A DNA stretch of 64,000 nucleotides from Chloranthus sessilifolius (GCA_021018995.1 CM037590.1:39372287-39436286), one strand, 5' to 3'. Positions 44,936 to 59,393 are shown, counted from the stretch's first letter. Numbers and translations are program-made. Notes: generated from the sequence alone by a model not told the origin.

Positions 44936-45837
44936 TGCTATTCCCACATGACCATCCAAAGTGACCTGATCCAAAGAGGGGTAGGTTATCCATTAGCAAC
45001 TCTTCAAAAATTATATTAAAGACTATTAGATGACCAATGAAAAAATGCAAGTTAACTGGGCTTTTTTAACTCTGATTTTGTTCCCAATGTTGGTACAAAT
45101 GAGGATTAAGATAGAGCAGCCATGTATTGGTGGAACGCACCGCCAGAATATGTTTTTGCCATGAAGTCTCCTGAGACCTGTTTTTATTGAAACATCATTT
45201 TGGCATGTGAAATGTAGACAAGATTTCATTTGGATTTTTTTTTTTCATGCCTGTTTTGGATTTATTTTGAACAATTCTTTATTATAAAACATTTATTAAA
45301 TGTAAGATGGGTACCTTTGCTTACAACCCCAGATTTTTTCCTCTTCAACTTGGGGTTTTACATGTTTAAAATGTTAAACTATAAATCAAATGATGATCAT
45401 TTTTCGCCCCAATCTTTCATGCTGTCAGTCATGTTTTTATTCAACATGGAACAAACCATGATCATGGCATACATATCAAATGTATTACTCTTTAAGAGGT
45501 GCGCCATGTGAACTCAATCTAATCGTTTGATGGTATGCCCGTGATCTCAAAATCCATTGTATGAAAGATTAATGCAAAAAACAGATCTCAAATCATCCGA
45601 TTTAAAACAGTCAACCCAAAACTCAGATTGAGAACGAAGAATCTTGGGTTAAAAATAAGGCACCCATATAAGATAAGCTAATGTAGTAGTTTCCATCCAT
45701 GATGGGACGGTTTTAGGCTGCCTCGATTTTGAAGAGAATGTCTCGTTGCTTCAGGACCTGTCCATGTGTCTAAAAGTCAAACTTGGATGAGTTTACTGAA
45801 CGCACCTAAGTTCAAAACCCCTCCAAACCCATCGACT

Positions 45838-46133
45838 ACTTCAGATCAGATGATGGAGATTGCTTCACTCTAATCTTTCACCCAATGAATCTCGAGACCA
45901 TGAGAGTACCATCTGACGGTCATTTTTTTTATTCCAAGTCGCAGGGACACCCAAAAAGTGAGCCTAAAATTATATTGCATACATCACGCCCAAACTTAAT
46001 TTTAGGACATTTTTTTCGGATATGTGACAGTAGAATAAAACACAAACAAACCGTCTAATCGTAAGATCATGGCCTCAAGATCCATTGGGTAGAAGATTGG
46101 GGTGAGAAGCGAGCTCCATTGTCTGATCCAGAG
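45838..46133. mobile_element. Fold-back element related to 44489-44935
   Basis: The left arm (CAGATCAGATGATGGAGATT, AATCTTTCACCCAATGAATC, CCATGAGAG) pairs with the right arm (GATCATGGCCTCAAGATCCA, TTGGGTAGAAGATTGGGGTG, CCATTGTCTGATC). A single-arm piece of the same family lies near 45520-45600. Confidence 0.7.
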
Positions 46134-46822
46134 ATGTCAGGGGGGGGAGGGGATTCAAATGTAGGCACTTCCAGTAATCGCGTACCTGCAAATAGAGGTA
46201 CCCATCAATGGTTTTACCCGTGGAGTATAACAACACTCCATAGTCCTTCTGTGGTTTCTTCTACGACCTTACCTGTGAAAGCGGCTTATACGGCTTCCAG
46301 ATTTTTGCCCAATGTTAAGACTAAAATAGCTCTTGAGGGAATCAGCTGCTCATTACTAGACGTTTGTTTTATTGGTGTTGCCAAACACTACCTAAAACTG
46401 TTGATTGACAGTTTAAAATCTGTGAATACCTATTTGATTTTGTGGAAAAGCCTACAAAATGCATACACAAGCTAGAACCTATTACCATCAACAATCATCT
46501 GAAATGGTTGACCAATATTAGTGTAGTTGTCCTCAAGTTTCAATTAAATGGTGGAGAGCAAATATACTTAGCCTATCAACCATTTAGAAGGATATTTGAT
46601 GGTATAACAGCAGTGCACAACATATTAGCCTTGTAAATCTAAAAGAAACTACATTTTAAAATAAGTTTACTGAGGAAGGTAGAAGATATGGCTAGAAGTT
46701 TTGTAACTAATATGGTACTTATCATTATGAACTGAATGCCTATTTACAAGATTTGCTTGAGTAAATATATATATACACAAGAGTGGGCAGCCGCATGCTG
46801 TATCGTGGAGACCAAAGGGCTT

Positions 46823-49800
46823 TCAGGTCTTGGAAGCAGTAGCATGTTTTGAGTACAAAGAGTTTATTACCGGAACTTCGGCATGAGAAGAGATCATAGC
46901 AGAAAGAGGCTGAAAGTTAGTGTTACCAACAAACCAGAAGAGAGCCCATTTGAGGTTGCATAGTGTGTATTTTAAGGCCTTGGTCCAATTCTCCTGCTTG
47001 TTGAAACTCTGTGTGATCGTATAGTTCTCCACTCTGTCATTTTCAATCCTACAACAGCCAGGAAATTTTGTTTTAAGAATATATAGAGGCCACCAAAAAT
47101 GACATGCTTGTTTGTGTACCTGTAGGACAGTGGGAATGATGTTACTCTGGTGTGGCTGAGTTTCGGAAACTAAAGATGCCTCCAGATTGATGGGTAAAAT
47201 TTAATCAGACTATTTCTTTTTAGAAAGAACTTGTATAGCGCAACTGACCCGTTCCCAATCTAGATTGTGAACAGGTCACTGATTTATGACACATCGCACA
47301 ACTTTTTCATCACGTGTGCAACGTGATGCAAATCATTATCAAACACAATTAAAATAGATGGTTCAAAAATGTTTAAAATGAACGGTTACAATGTAATTCT
47401 CACCCTTCATTTTAAATATGTTAGACAGCTTTGATTTACTTGATGGAGATTTTTTTTGTGCAATCTTCAGCCCAGCAGATGTTCACATGGAGTGCCTCAC
47501 ATCATGTTGGCCACTTGATGAAAAATAGTGCCACGTGTCCAAAATCAGTGACTCATTCATAATCTAAATTGTGAACAGGTCGGTTACCCCCCATGCCAGC
47601 TGAAAGTTTGAACCAAACCAACATGGCTGAAATCACCCACTATTCAAGGGCATGGCCATATAAAGGGACTGAATGCCCAAAAAAGTAAACAAAGATTATC
47701 CTACAGATTGACACTTTACATAGCATTGCACTTATCACCATCAAAGATGATGTTGAGTCCCATCTCATTCCACCAATAGGAATACGTTTACGATCCAGAC
47801 TGTCCAAACGGATGGACCAGACTCCAGAGCCTAGAAATTTCAATTTGGTGAACATAACCATCTTTCGATAATCTTGAATGTTAGAACTGTTCAATCAGTT
47901 CAGTTTTCAGGCCATGATCTATGCAAGAGTTGTCTCATCAATTTGTTGGTCTGAAATTAAGGAATCATGTGCCAAATTGCTAACCACATTACCGTATAAC
48001 ATTAGTATATATCAACATCTATATATAAAACAAGGAACGATGTGTCATCATTTGGGATTCTGAAGGCAACACTACAAACCATAATAAAAATAAAAGATGT
48101 GAAACACATAAAAAAAATCACCCTGCTGATGTGATAGATGTCAACTACACAATATTAGACTTGTTTAGGTGTTACAATTAAATTATAGTCCCTGAAAGTT
48201 TTATCAACAGCCACAAAAAAAAAAACAATGTTCTTCAAAAAATGCATAAACCAGTGCAATAATCATTTATAAACCCCAGAAAAATCACAGAAAGCATGAT
48301 TGAACAGTACCCTTACTGGCGTCAGCCCTAGGGAAGAAGAAAAAGAAACCCTATTTATATCAAGTGTACTAACTAATTACAAGGATGCCATTACATGATT
48401 TTAAGGAAACTAAACCTAGAAAATTAAAGGTAGAAAACACTAACTACACAATAACTAAATAAATCTGCCAATAATATCCACCCAATGAGGGTCCAATGTT
48501 ATGAGGCTTTACTATCTTGGGATTCAAGAAAGTTACTGACGCAGGACAATAACCCTAAAATACGTGAATGCCCATGATATGTTAATTTGCCAAAATTAAA
48601 TTAATTAATCGAACAATTAATCATAAATTAAAGCGATACCTTAGGGTTTCATAGGATTCCGCTTAAGTGACCATGCTTGATTCACGTAGGGTCCGATCCG
48701 ATGCGCGAGATTCGTCAAGAAATGCGGAAGAGACGATCTAGAGATAGAACTCTAGCTTCGTATAGGTTGGGGTGTTCGACTGTGATTCGCGGTGGAATCG
48801 GTAGTTCCTCGCTAGGACTTTTGAATTGGGGCGATTAACGGCACAAATCGAACAAGCTCAACCCTAACAATGGTCATGGATCGACGGGCTAAGATTAGAT
48901 TCGATCCACAAGGATGGACATCAAGGTTATTCTAGATCTAGGGTTTGAGACTGGAATAATCAATTAAAAGGGGGAAAATTGGATGCAAGAAATTAATAAA
49001 AATAGGGAAAAATTACACAAGAATAAGAAGTTAAGAGAAGATCAAAGATAACATAGGCATCTCACCCTTGACCTTACACCAAACCCACATGGGGATGAAG
49101 ACTCACTCTTCAAAGCTCATCTCAAGCTCAAAATGCAATGCACTTTCATTAATTTCCAGCCAACCTCCAAAAATGGCTTAGAAAATATGCTTTATATTGT
49201 TTACAAGTGGGAATAACCCTAAAATAGAAAAGTACCATGTTACCCTAAAAGGTAACTTACATTTGAAACAAAAAGAAACTATAAAAGGATAAAAAAGACA
49301 AATTGCATCACGTGACTCACTCGAGTGGATTTGGTTCTCGCTCGAGCGGGAATCTTAAAGGGGTCGCTCGAGCGCAACCAAGATTCGCTCGAGCGAGTTT
49401 TGACTGAAAATTTTGGCCTTGATTTCATGCACATTCTCGCTCGAGCGAGTTTTGGCCGAAAATCTGCTTACGTTTCAGAAACATTTTTGCTCGAGCGAGA
49501 ATGATGCTCACTTGAGCGAACCTGGGCAGAGGCTCTTCTCTTAGGCTGCTCTTTAAGGCTTCTCTCCGTTGGCTCCATGGCCCTTCCGTTGCTTCTTCTT
49601 CCGTCTGTACACCTTGTACGGCCTGAAACCTAGGTCCTTGTTGGTGGCTTCCCCGTCAGTTACACTTTGCAACCATTTGGCGTTGAGAATGACCTCTCGT
49701 TGTGTGTGAATTGCATATATGGGGGAGTTTCAAATGCAATACTTTGTCCCAATAGGAGTCCCACTAAATTGTTAGATATCCAGTAGGTCATGCTAGACTT

Positions 49801-52800
49801 GATCGGAGCCTAAGTTTTAGGTGTCCAAAATTTATATACCTACCCTAGAGGCCTAGACATAATTTGTCCTTGAATTTAGTTAGTCACTTGGTGTTCAATA
49901 AGGATGAACGAAATTGTATTGAAGTCAGGTGCATTTTTTTAATAAAAAAATGTACACAACATGCATGCCCATGCACATAAAAAGTTATGATCTTGCAACT
50001 TAGGCACACTATGTACGAAAGGCCAATATGGTAAAGTTACTTGGACTTAAAACTCCGGTCATTCATTTTACCTGGCAAGCGATAGAGATACAGATACTAC
50101 ATGTACTTAGCTGTGGAGAAGGCATAAGTAAAATCACATATCGTCACTTGGCCTAAACGTGAATCAGTTCCTTTATGGTGCAACAAAATGTGTAGGGAGC
50201 TAATGTAGAATTATTGGTGATGCCCATTACAAACACAGCAGGAAACAAGGCTAATTGTTTTTAAAATTTGTTATATCAGACAACATCATCAATCAACTTA
50301 TACTCACTGTTAATCTTCTACCAATAATTTTTAGCATGTAGTTCTATATTCAATGTGACCGACTACCAGCACCGGTTCATCTTACTAAAGTAAAAAATTT
50401 AATACTATCTTAAAGGCTGTTGCTGACATCTACAGATTTCAAGGCCCTTGAAATCAATGAGTGTGACCTTTTAATGGTTAGCAATCGTCTTCAATAGATC
50501 AAGGTCTAAGCTTTAGTATGTAGATTATTGTTCATTGAGACGAACTACCATCACCAGCTCATCTTATGAAAGAAAATTTAATAGTCTCTTAAAGGCTATG
50601 CATGTCAAAAGATGACATCTATAGATGTCAAGGCCATTGACATGTGAACTTTTCAATGGAAACCAGATCTGTTGAAGTCGGTGATAGCATACCATATTCA
50701 ATTAATGAGAACAATAGGGAAGGATAAGTTTGTACATTGTCGGGAAACAAAATCACAAAATATACAACGTATGAAGCCCAAATGCATCTAATGATACATA
50801 CAAAAATACAGGGATTGATATGATTACAATTCAAAAATCTCTAATAATTTCAACATCCTCAAGGGTATAGAAACCTATTAAATGTGGGAATACTTGGCAA
50901 ACTATGTAAGAAAGAGGTAAGGAAGCCATGTAACGTGATGTCTGTCTGGATAAGCAACAAGTCATAAGATTGTAAATTACATGACACTTAGAAATAAACA
51001 GAAATGATAGTTAAATTAAAATTTCTTGTTTTATGACTAAATTTTTTGTGAAATTCTCGATGTAAAGAAAGTAGATGTTCTTTGGGCCAATAATATTAAT
51101 TTGCAGATATAACTGAGTGTAAACAAAAAAAAGGAAACTCACTTATAAGGAAGCTTGAAACGTTTTTCTGGCGGTATGTTGTTCTCTTGCTCTTTAGCAT
51201 TTGCAAACTCGGCAAATTCCTTGAGACATGTCAAGAACAGTGTCATTGCTTTGTCGTAGCGAGTGCTCCAAAATAGATTCACAGGACCAAAGCTGAAAAA
51301 GACAAAAAGGGTGGGTTTTTGTCAGCCCAGATCAGTGAAACTATACATTGTTAGGTAAAATAGCTTCCACCTGAAAGGCTTCTTTCTCATAAAAGCAGCC
51401 AAAAACATGAATGTGAGGAGTTAGAAGGTGTACTAATATAAGTGCAGTACACCCTTCAACCAAAACGTGATCTGTCAAATGTGAAGGCGATAAAGACACA
51501 CGTTCACATTTACATTTTGGGAGAGGAAATACAAGTCTAACAACTGTTTGAGTTGTACTCAATTGGCCACATAAACAGGCCAGTGGCAGCAATTCATCAA
51601 TTGGCTATATTTCATCCCATCCACAAATAATTGGGAATCCAAATAGGCTCTGCAGCATCATAAAAGAAGAAACCAGGAACCAAGGGAAAAGTTATACCTA
51701 GACAAGAATTTTAAAAAACATACATATTCAGTAAAATGTTCGCTTCCAGAAATGATAAAAATCAATTTGCTTCAATGACAATCAAACCAAGACAACAATG
51801 AAAAATGGAAAAAGAAATATAGTATACATTAAAACCCATGTTCCAGTTATATGTCTGTAAATTTCCTTATATAAGAATTGCATGATACGAGCACATAAAC
51901 CCATAGCAGAACTCAGATAAAATTAAAACAGGAGAAAAATATATCCTTCCAAAAAAAAAAACAGTAGAATACAGTGCTCAGGAAAAGCAACACATTCCAT
52001 AATATCAAATGAGCTAAGAATGTCATACACAGAATCCAAAATCAATAAGACCAGTAGAATGCCATGTCACCATGTAATAGCATTAGGTTCAAGTTTTTGA
52101 ATCACATGGGAAACCAAGGTTTCTGTAGAATAGTTACATGCATGTACCAAGAAGACAATGCATTACAATAGATAATAATCATTATTAGGAAAAAATAGAC
52201 TTAAGGTGCAAATTATGTATTGTATTGGTGACAAAGAGAAAAAGAATTGAATGGAAAATATAATTTGGGCATCTTACATTAATTGACATTCTACTAAAAC
52301 ACCTGATTGATGAGTATCCTACAGTGACTTGAGATGCACATCCCATACATGATTGAATCATTACCAAAAAGAGACAAAACTCAGTGAAAGCTTATGCTTT
52401 TCAAACAAAGAATGTCAATCATTTTGGCATTAGTTTAGAGAATCAAATTTAACTAATAAATAGATTACTTACAGCTCATATGTATTGTTGTTGCTGTCCA
52501 TAATTCGCGGGTAACTTCCCATTGGAAGAATCTTTATCCGATATCTGAAGATAAAAATATATAGGACTTCCCCAATAACTGTCATTCTCAAAATTTAATA
52601 ATCTCACACACATATAGAGAGAGAGAGGGGGAGATAGAGAGAGAGAGAGAGGGAGAGAGAGAGGGGGTGATGGGGACATCTGATTCAAGCAGCCGCCAGT
52701 AACCTATCAAAGGCGAAAGAAGAATGTGAAAGTGTGTCGGAAGAAGAACCACACGGATTTACATACTCTAGTCTATTTCAGTCGACAGACTGATCCTAAA

Positions 52801-55800
52801 CATTCGATCGAATGATCGTGGACAGGTTTTTTTGATGAACTTATTCTTCTTGGTCAATCGATCGACGCTAAAGAATCGATCGATCGATTGTGAATAAGTC
52901 TTCAGGCAAATTTATTATTTATCAGTCGATCGATCGATTCTAAATAGTTGATTGATCAATAGACCGCGAGATACGTTCACCAATGCACAGGATTTTGATT
53001 TTCTTTGGCAAAACTTGTCATTTTAGTGTTTTAAGTTTTTATGACTCTTTTATTTCGAGTTAGGGTTTGCTTTGCCCATTTAAAGGCTTGTAAAAACACT
53101 TTTATGGATTGATGGTTAATATATTATTGCTTTTGCAAAGTTTTGAGAGTTTTGATTAAACTTTTTGTGAGGGTATGATTCTCTCAACCGAAGAGCGATT
53201 CTTCGTCCCGCGTGCGGTTTGGTGCGAGACCAACTTTTCTCTCCTTTCTATAATTCTATCTTCCTTAATCTACGAGTTGCATAAGTATTTAAACCCTAAC
53301 CTATCCATATCATCATTAAATCCTTTATTTGCCTTTTCTTCCGCACGGTATCGAAAGAACCCACTTGTGAGTTCATTCGAAACCCTAAAATTGTCAGAGA
53401 TCTAATAGTTCGCTAAAAACCCTAATCTTCTAGATCCAATAGGGAACGCACGCGAAAGTAACATTAGTTCGGGCTAAAATTAAATTGTTTAATTGAATCT
53501 ATTGCTATTTTATGTGATAAACTGTTAAGGAGATTTGTATTTTAATTGTTTATATTAATTTTCTATTAATCTCAACCCTAGCATTTGCATTGTGTTAGTT
53601 TCCGCATCAGATTTGTCAGTTTAGGGGTGTCGGTGTTTATATAGGTTCTAAGGTTCATTTTGTTTTGTCTTGTATAGTAATGAATCCCATTAAGATAGAA
53701 GCCCTCATTAAGGAACTTATGCCTAAGTTAACTGTAAGTCAAACCGATCTCCAAGCCCAGATGACTGATCACCAGAATCAATTGCAAAACCAATTGTGTG
53801 ATCAACAAGCCCGGCATGAGGCTTTGGTGACCCATGTTGAAGAGATGAATGAGGTCATCACTGAGAATCATTATCGAGTCCGCATTAATGACCGTAGGAG
53901 AAGAGATGGTCCTCACTGGCATGACATCCAAACCAATCAGGACGACAAAATTATGAAGTTCATTAAAATGGGCGCTCCTACTTTTGATGGGAAAAGACAA
54001 CCTAAAGTCTATCTCGAGTGGATGACTGACATGGAAAACTACTTCGAGTGGTATGCCATGTCTGATTTGTCAAGGTCAAGCTTATGGGTCAAGCTAGGCT
54101 TTACTGGATGGGGATAGAGTGTCGTAGGCAATCCCAAGGTCTTCTTCCCATTTCCACCTGGGATGAGAGGAAAATCCAACTGAACGAGAAGTATGTTCCC
54201 CTTTCCTATGATGAACGTCTTCTTGATCAATGGCAATCACTACGCCAAGGGAATTCACCGATGTGGATGAACCTGAAAGAGTTACCTTATCCCGATTTCG
54301 GATGGGCCTTCGCCCAGAACTACAAAAGGAACTCATTCCATACCCTATTACCGATCTCGATAAGTTTTTCTCTAGAGTCGAAGAGTTAGAACAGTAACTC
54401 AAGACCCCTCAAACCAAGGATCAAAATGTCGGATTTCATTTCGGTTTCGGGCATGGCCGAAACCGAAATCGAAAATTTAAACCGAAATTTTCCCCCGTAC
54501 AGAAAAACCCAAAATTTTGGGTTTCGATTTCGGGCATTTCTGCCAAAATTTTCAAATTTCGGCCAAACTTTTGAACCATGCCTCAAACCAAATGTTTCGA
54601 TACTAGTGGGTCTGATTATAGGTTTAACTATTCTGAGTCCAAACCCAAAGTCAATACCCCGCCAGCTAGGTCCAACTCGGTTGCTACACTAGTAACCAAA
54701 GTGGATAAGGGTAAAAGTCTAATGTTTGAAGGCCCTAAGAGTGGTGGTCAAAACAAGTGTTACAAGTGTCATGACATCGGACATTTTGCAGCACAATGTC
54801 CCTCCCAAAACTTGTTCATAACCGAAGACACTGAGAATGAGCAAAATGAGGGAGAGGAGGGAGTCTATGAGCTTGAATCGTTCCCTAGTGATGAGAAAGA
54901 TCTTGCAAGGGAACGGACTGTGGCTCGTCTTAGGGAAGTCTCCTACCCCGTTGAGGAAGGTAATTCCTCTCGGGCTCTTGTGGTTAGATGTGCTCTAGCC
55001 CAATCTAAGGAGAGTAATGAATGGCGGTGGGATAACATCTTTTATACCGTAGTCAAGTGTGGTAAGAAAGTTTATTGAATCATAGTCGATAGTGGAAGTT
55101 GTATCAATATTGTTTTCGACAGTACAGTTTCTCGCTTAGGACTTGCACCCGTAGCTCACCCACGACCCTATAAAATTGCTTGGATCAATTCATCATCAAT
55201 TCCCGTTTCACGAAGGTGTTAAATTCCTATACAATTCAGCTCGTATAAGGACACCTTGTGGTGCGATGTTGTGCCTATGGATGTGGTGCATATCATCCTT
55301 GGAAGGTCGTGGTTGTATGATATGGACGCTATATTGTTCGGGAGATCGAACGTGTGTTCTTTCACGCATAACGGAAATAAAATAAAAATAAATCCTTTAC
55401 CTCCTAGAGCACATACTGTGAAAATGAATAAGTCAAATGATAAAGGCTTAATTGAGAAAGAGAAGGCATCTAAGGCCATTCACATCCTTAGCCCTCTAGA
55501 GTTTGAACGAGGTGCTAAGACAGAGGGCATTGTTTGTCCTTGTTACAATTGAAACACCCAAAGAGTCAAGTGTTGAGTGTTCGAAAGAGGTTGAACCGAT
55601 AATGAGTGAATTTCGGGACGTTTTTCCAAAAACCTTCCAGATGAATTACCACCTTTACGGGACATCCAACATGCCATTGACTTGTTCCCGGATCTACTTT
55701 ACTAACTTACCCCACTATTGCATGAATTCATCTGAACATTCAGAGTAAAAAGGCAAGTTGATGAACTTCTCTAGAAGAGATTCATTAAGGAAAGTAAGAG

Positions 55801-58800
55801 TCCATGTGTTGTGCCAACGCTGCTCACACCCAAGAAAGATGGAACTTGGAGAATGTGTGTTGATAGCCGCGCTTTTAATAAAATCACAATCAAGTACTGA
55901 TTCCCTATACCTAGACTAGATGACATGTTGGATATGATGTTCGGTGCCACTATATTTTCGAAGATCGATCTGAAGAGTGGATACCATCAAATCCGAGTTC
56001 GTCCCAGGGACGAATGGAAAACTAACTTTAAAACCAAGGATGGTTTATATGAGTGGTTTGTCATGCCTTTCGGGATTTCAAATGCCCCTAGCAAATTTAT
56101 GCGAATCATGACACATGTGTTGAGGCCTTTTAAATGCAAGTTCCTTGTGGTTTATTTCGATGACATCTTTATTTATAGACACAACAAGGAACAACACTTA
56201 AGCCACTTAAGGCAAATTTGTATAACTCTCAGAGCAGAAAAGTAATACGTGAACCTAAAGAAGTGCACTTTCATGTCATAGAGCATTGTCTTCTGAGGGT
56301 TTGTCATAGCCTTTGAACGAATATCTGCGGACCCGAAAAAGGTCAAGGCTATTGTGGAATGGCCTGAACATCGAAACATTCACGAAGTCCATAGCTTCCA
56401 TAGGTTAGCCACTTGTTACAAGTTGTTCATCCGTAACTTCAGTACGACAACATCCCCTATCACCGATTGCATCAAAAAAGGGGAATGAACACTTGTTGCG
56501 GCAAAAGCCTTTAAGGAGATTAAGTCCCGAATGACGGAAGCTCCTGTCGTCGCCTTCTAAACTTTTCTAAGGTCTTTGAGGTGGCGTGTGACACGTTAGG
56601 CATAGGTATTGGGGGAGTGTTAAGCTAAGAGAGACACCCAATAGCTTATTTCAGTGAGAAGTTAAATGAGGTCAGACAAAAATATTCTACCTACGATAAA
56701 GAGTTCTATGCGGTAGTGCAATCTTTCAAATATTGGAAACACTACTTGCTACCGCAAGAATTTGTTTTGTATCATGAGGCCCTACGATTTTTTAGTTCCC
56801 AAAAGAAGTTAAACCCGCGACATGCGAAATGGGTTGAACAATTTCAAGGGTTCACCTTTGTGCTGAAACATAGGGCTGAGATAGAGAATAGGGCCACTGA
56901 CACGCTTAGCTATAGAGTGATGACATTGCACTCTGAGTGTTGAGGTAACTAGATTCAATCTTATAGATGATTATCCTACGTGTCCAGGTTTTGGAGAAGA
57001 GTACACCTCACTTCTGAGTGGACGGTCTGTGAAAGAGAGTAAGTATACCCTACAGAACGAGTATTTGTTCCTAAAACACCGCTTGTGTATTCCCCGCATT
57101 TCTCTACGAGATTTTCTTTTTCTTGTTTGAGAATTACACGCTAGAGGGGTTGCCGACCACTTTGATTGCAACAAGACTGTTGCATTGGTTGAAGACCGAT
57201 TTTATTGGTCCAATCTCACCCGAGATGTTATCAAAATTATCAACCAGTGTCATATTTGCCAACAGACAAAATAAAAGAGGCAAAACACCAGGTTATACAC
57301 ACCTTTACCTGTGCCACATACCCCGTGGCAAGATCTTTCTAAGGACTTTGTGTTAGGCCTTCCTAAGACCCTCCGAAAGCACGATTCAATGTTCGTCGTC
57401 GTGAACCGTTTTTCGAAAATGGCCCATTTCATCGCGTGTTCGAAGACCTCATATGCAAGTAACATTGCTACACTCTTCTTTAATGAGGTTGTTCGTCTGC
57501 ACGATTCACCTAAAACCATAGTGTCTGATCATTATGTCAAGTTTGTCAGTTATTTTTGGAAGACCTTGTGGCATAAAATGGGGACTAGACTTCAGTTTTC
57601 GTCAGCATATCACCCCCAAATATATGGGCAAACCGAGCTCGTGGATCGGAGTTTAGGCAATCTTTTAAGTTGTCTTGTAGGTGAGCATGTTAGGAGTTGA
57701 GATACTATCTTACTTGTCGCGGAGTTTGCATATAATAATTCGGTTAATAGAGCCACAGGTATGAGTTTGTATCAAATTGTGCATGGCTACAAACTTAGGA
57801 CGCCCATAGATCTAATCCCGATGTCAGTTCATCAAATGTCATCAGAATTTGCATCTGCATTTGCACATCGCATTCATGAACTTCATGCTGAGATTAAAAG
57901 ACGAAATAATGTGAACAATGAAAAATACAAAACTTCTGCAGATTCTCATAAAACGTTCAAAGAGTTTCAAGAGAATAGACTTGAGCGCTTCCCTCAGGGG
58001 ATTACTCAGAAGTTACAAGCTCGTGGTGTTGGACCCTATAAAATTTTGAAGTGTACCGGTTCTAACGCTTACGTCCTAGATTTACCGTCGAAATTGGGTA
58101 TTAGCATAACTTTCAATGTGGAGGATCTCATTCCGTCCCATGGCCATTTTCATATACCACCCAACCCATTTGAACCTTCCACATCTGATGTTACCCCTAT
58201 TTCCCATCCCATTACCTCCACCCACACGACCATCTCATGAGATCATTGAAGATATTTTGGAGGATCAGATTGTGTCCACCAACTAAGGGGGACTTCAGAA
58301 GTACCATGTCAAGTGGAAGAATAAAGCAAATTCAGAGAATACGTGGATAACAAGGGAAAATTTTCAACATATCGATTTGGATCTCCTCAAACTCTATCAC
58401 AAGCAATATTCATCGGGGATGAATCCTTCTAACTCTGGGAGAATTGATGGGGACATCTGATTCAAGTAGCCGCCCGTAACCTATCGAAGGCGAAAAAAGA
58501 TGCAAAAGTGTGCCAAAAGAAGAACCACATGGATTTACGGACTCTAGTCTATTCCAGTTGATCGATCGAAACATTCAATCGATCGATTGTGGACAGGTTC
58601 TTCCGGCAAACTTATTCTTCTCAGTCGATCGATCGACACTAAAGAAACGATCGATTGATTGTGAACAGGTTCTTCGGGCTAATTTATTATTTATCAGTCG
58701 ATCGCTCGACCGCGAGCTACGTCCGCCAATGCACGAAATTTTGATTTTCTTTGGCAAAACTTGCCTTTTTAGTGTTTTAAGTTTTTAGGACTTTTGTATT

Positions 58801-59342
58801 TCGAGTTAGGGTTTGCTTTGCCTATTAAAAGACTTGTAAAAGCACTTTTATGAATTGATGGTTAATATATTATTGCTTTTGCAAAGTTTTGAGAGTTTTG
58901 AACAAGCTTTCTGTGATGGTGTAATTCTCTCAACCAAAGAGCGATTTTTCGTCCCACGTGCGGTTTGGTGCGAGGCCAACTTTTCTCTCCTTTTCTATCT
59001 TCCTTGATCTACGAGTTGCGTAAGTATTTAAACTCTAACCTATCCATATCATCATTAAACCTTTATTCACCTTTCTTTCCACACGGTATCGAAAGAACCC
59101 ACTATGAGTTCGTTTAAAACCCTAAAATTGTCGGAGATCTAGTCGTTCGCTACGAACCCTAATCTTCTAGATCCGATAGGAAACGTACCCAAAAGTAACA
59201 CTAGTTCAGGCTAGAATTAAATTGTTTAATTGAGTCTGTTGTTATTTTCTGTGATAAACTATTAAGGAAATTTATCTTTTAATTATTTATATTAATTTTC
59301 TATTAATCTCAGCCCTAGCATTTGAATTGTATTAGTTTTTGC

Positions 59343-59393
<51 letters not shown>

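Larger units (their letters stand above)
41248..46822. other. Intergenic region between IPO9 start and ATG6 end
   Basis: Both genes read leftwards, so this 5.6 kb holds the IPO9 promoter and the ATG6 3' flank. I could not fix a TATA box or start site. Most of it is taken up by the MITE and fold-back entries below. A 118-codon open frame at 46119 starts within a fold-back end and a G-run and has no recognizable domain, so I do not call it a gene. Confidence 0.6.
52668..59346 (+). mobile_element. Ty3/gypsy (chromovirus-like) element, both LTRs, 6.7 kb
   Basis: The 5' LTR is 52668-53609 (942 bp) and the 3' LTR is 58445-59346 (902 bp). Both begin TGATGGGGACATCTGATTCA and end GCATCA. Order inside is gag, CCHC zinc knuckle, protease, RT, RNase H, integrase, chromodomain-like end, which is the gypsy order. 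Many stops and frameshifts make it non-autonomous. The flanks are GGGGG and GAGAG within a GA tract, so no clean target duplication can be read. A primer site after 53609 was not recognized. It sits in the ATG6 intron between 52544 and 60009, opposite to the gene's direction. Confidence 0.92.

Noticed and set aside
46119..46475. 118-codon open frame starting MSDPEMSGGGG
   Set aside because: The start lies in a fold-back end and a G-run, with no recognizable domain, and the following frame is unrelated.
49317..49505. CTCGAGCGAG repeats as a possible protein-binding operator or array
   Set aside because: They sit inside a solo LTR at a spot where its relative carries different palindromes, so they are treated as an LTR-internal repeat.
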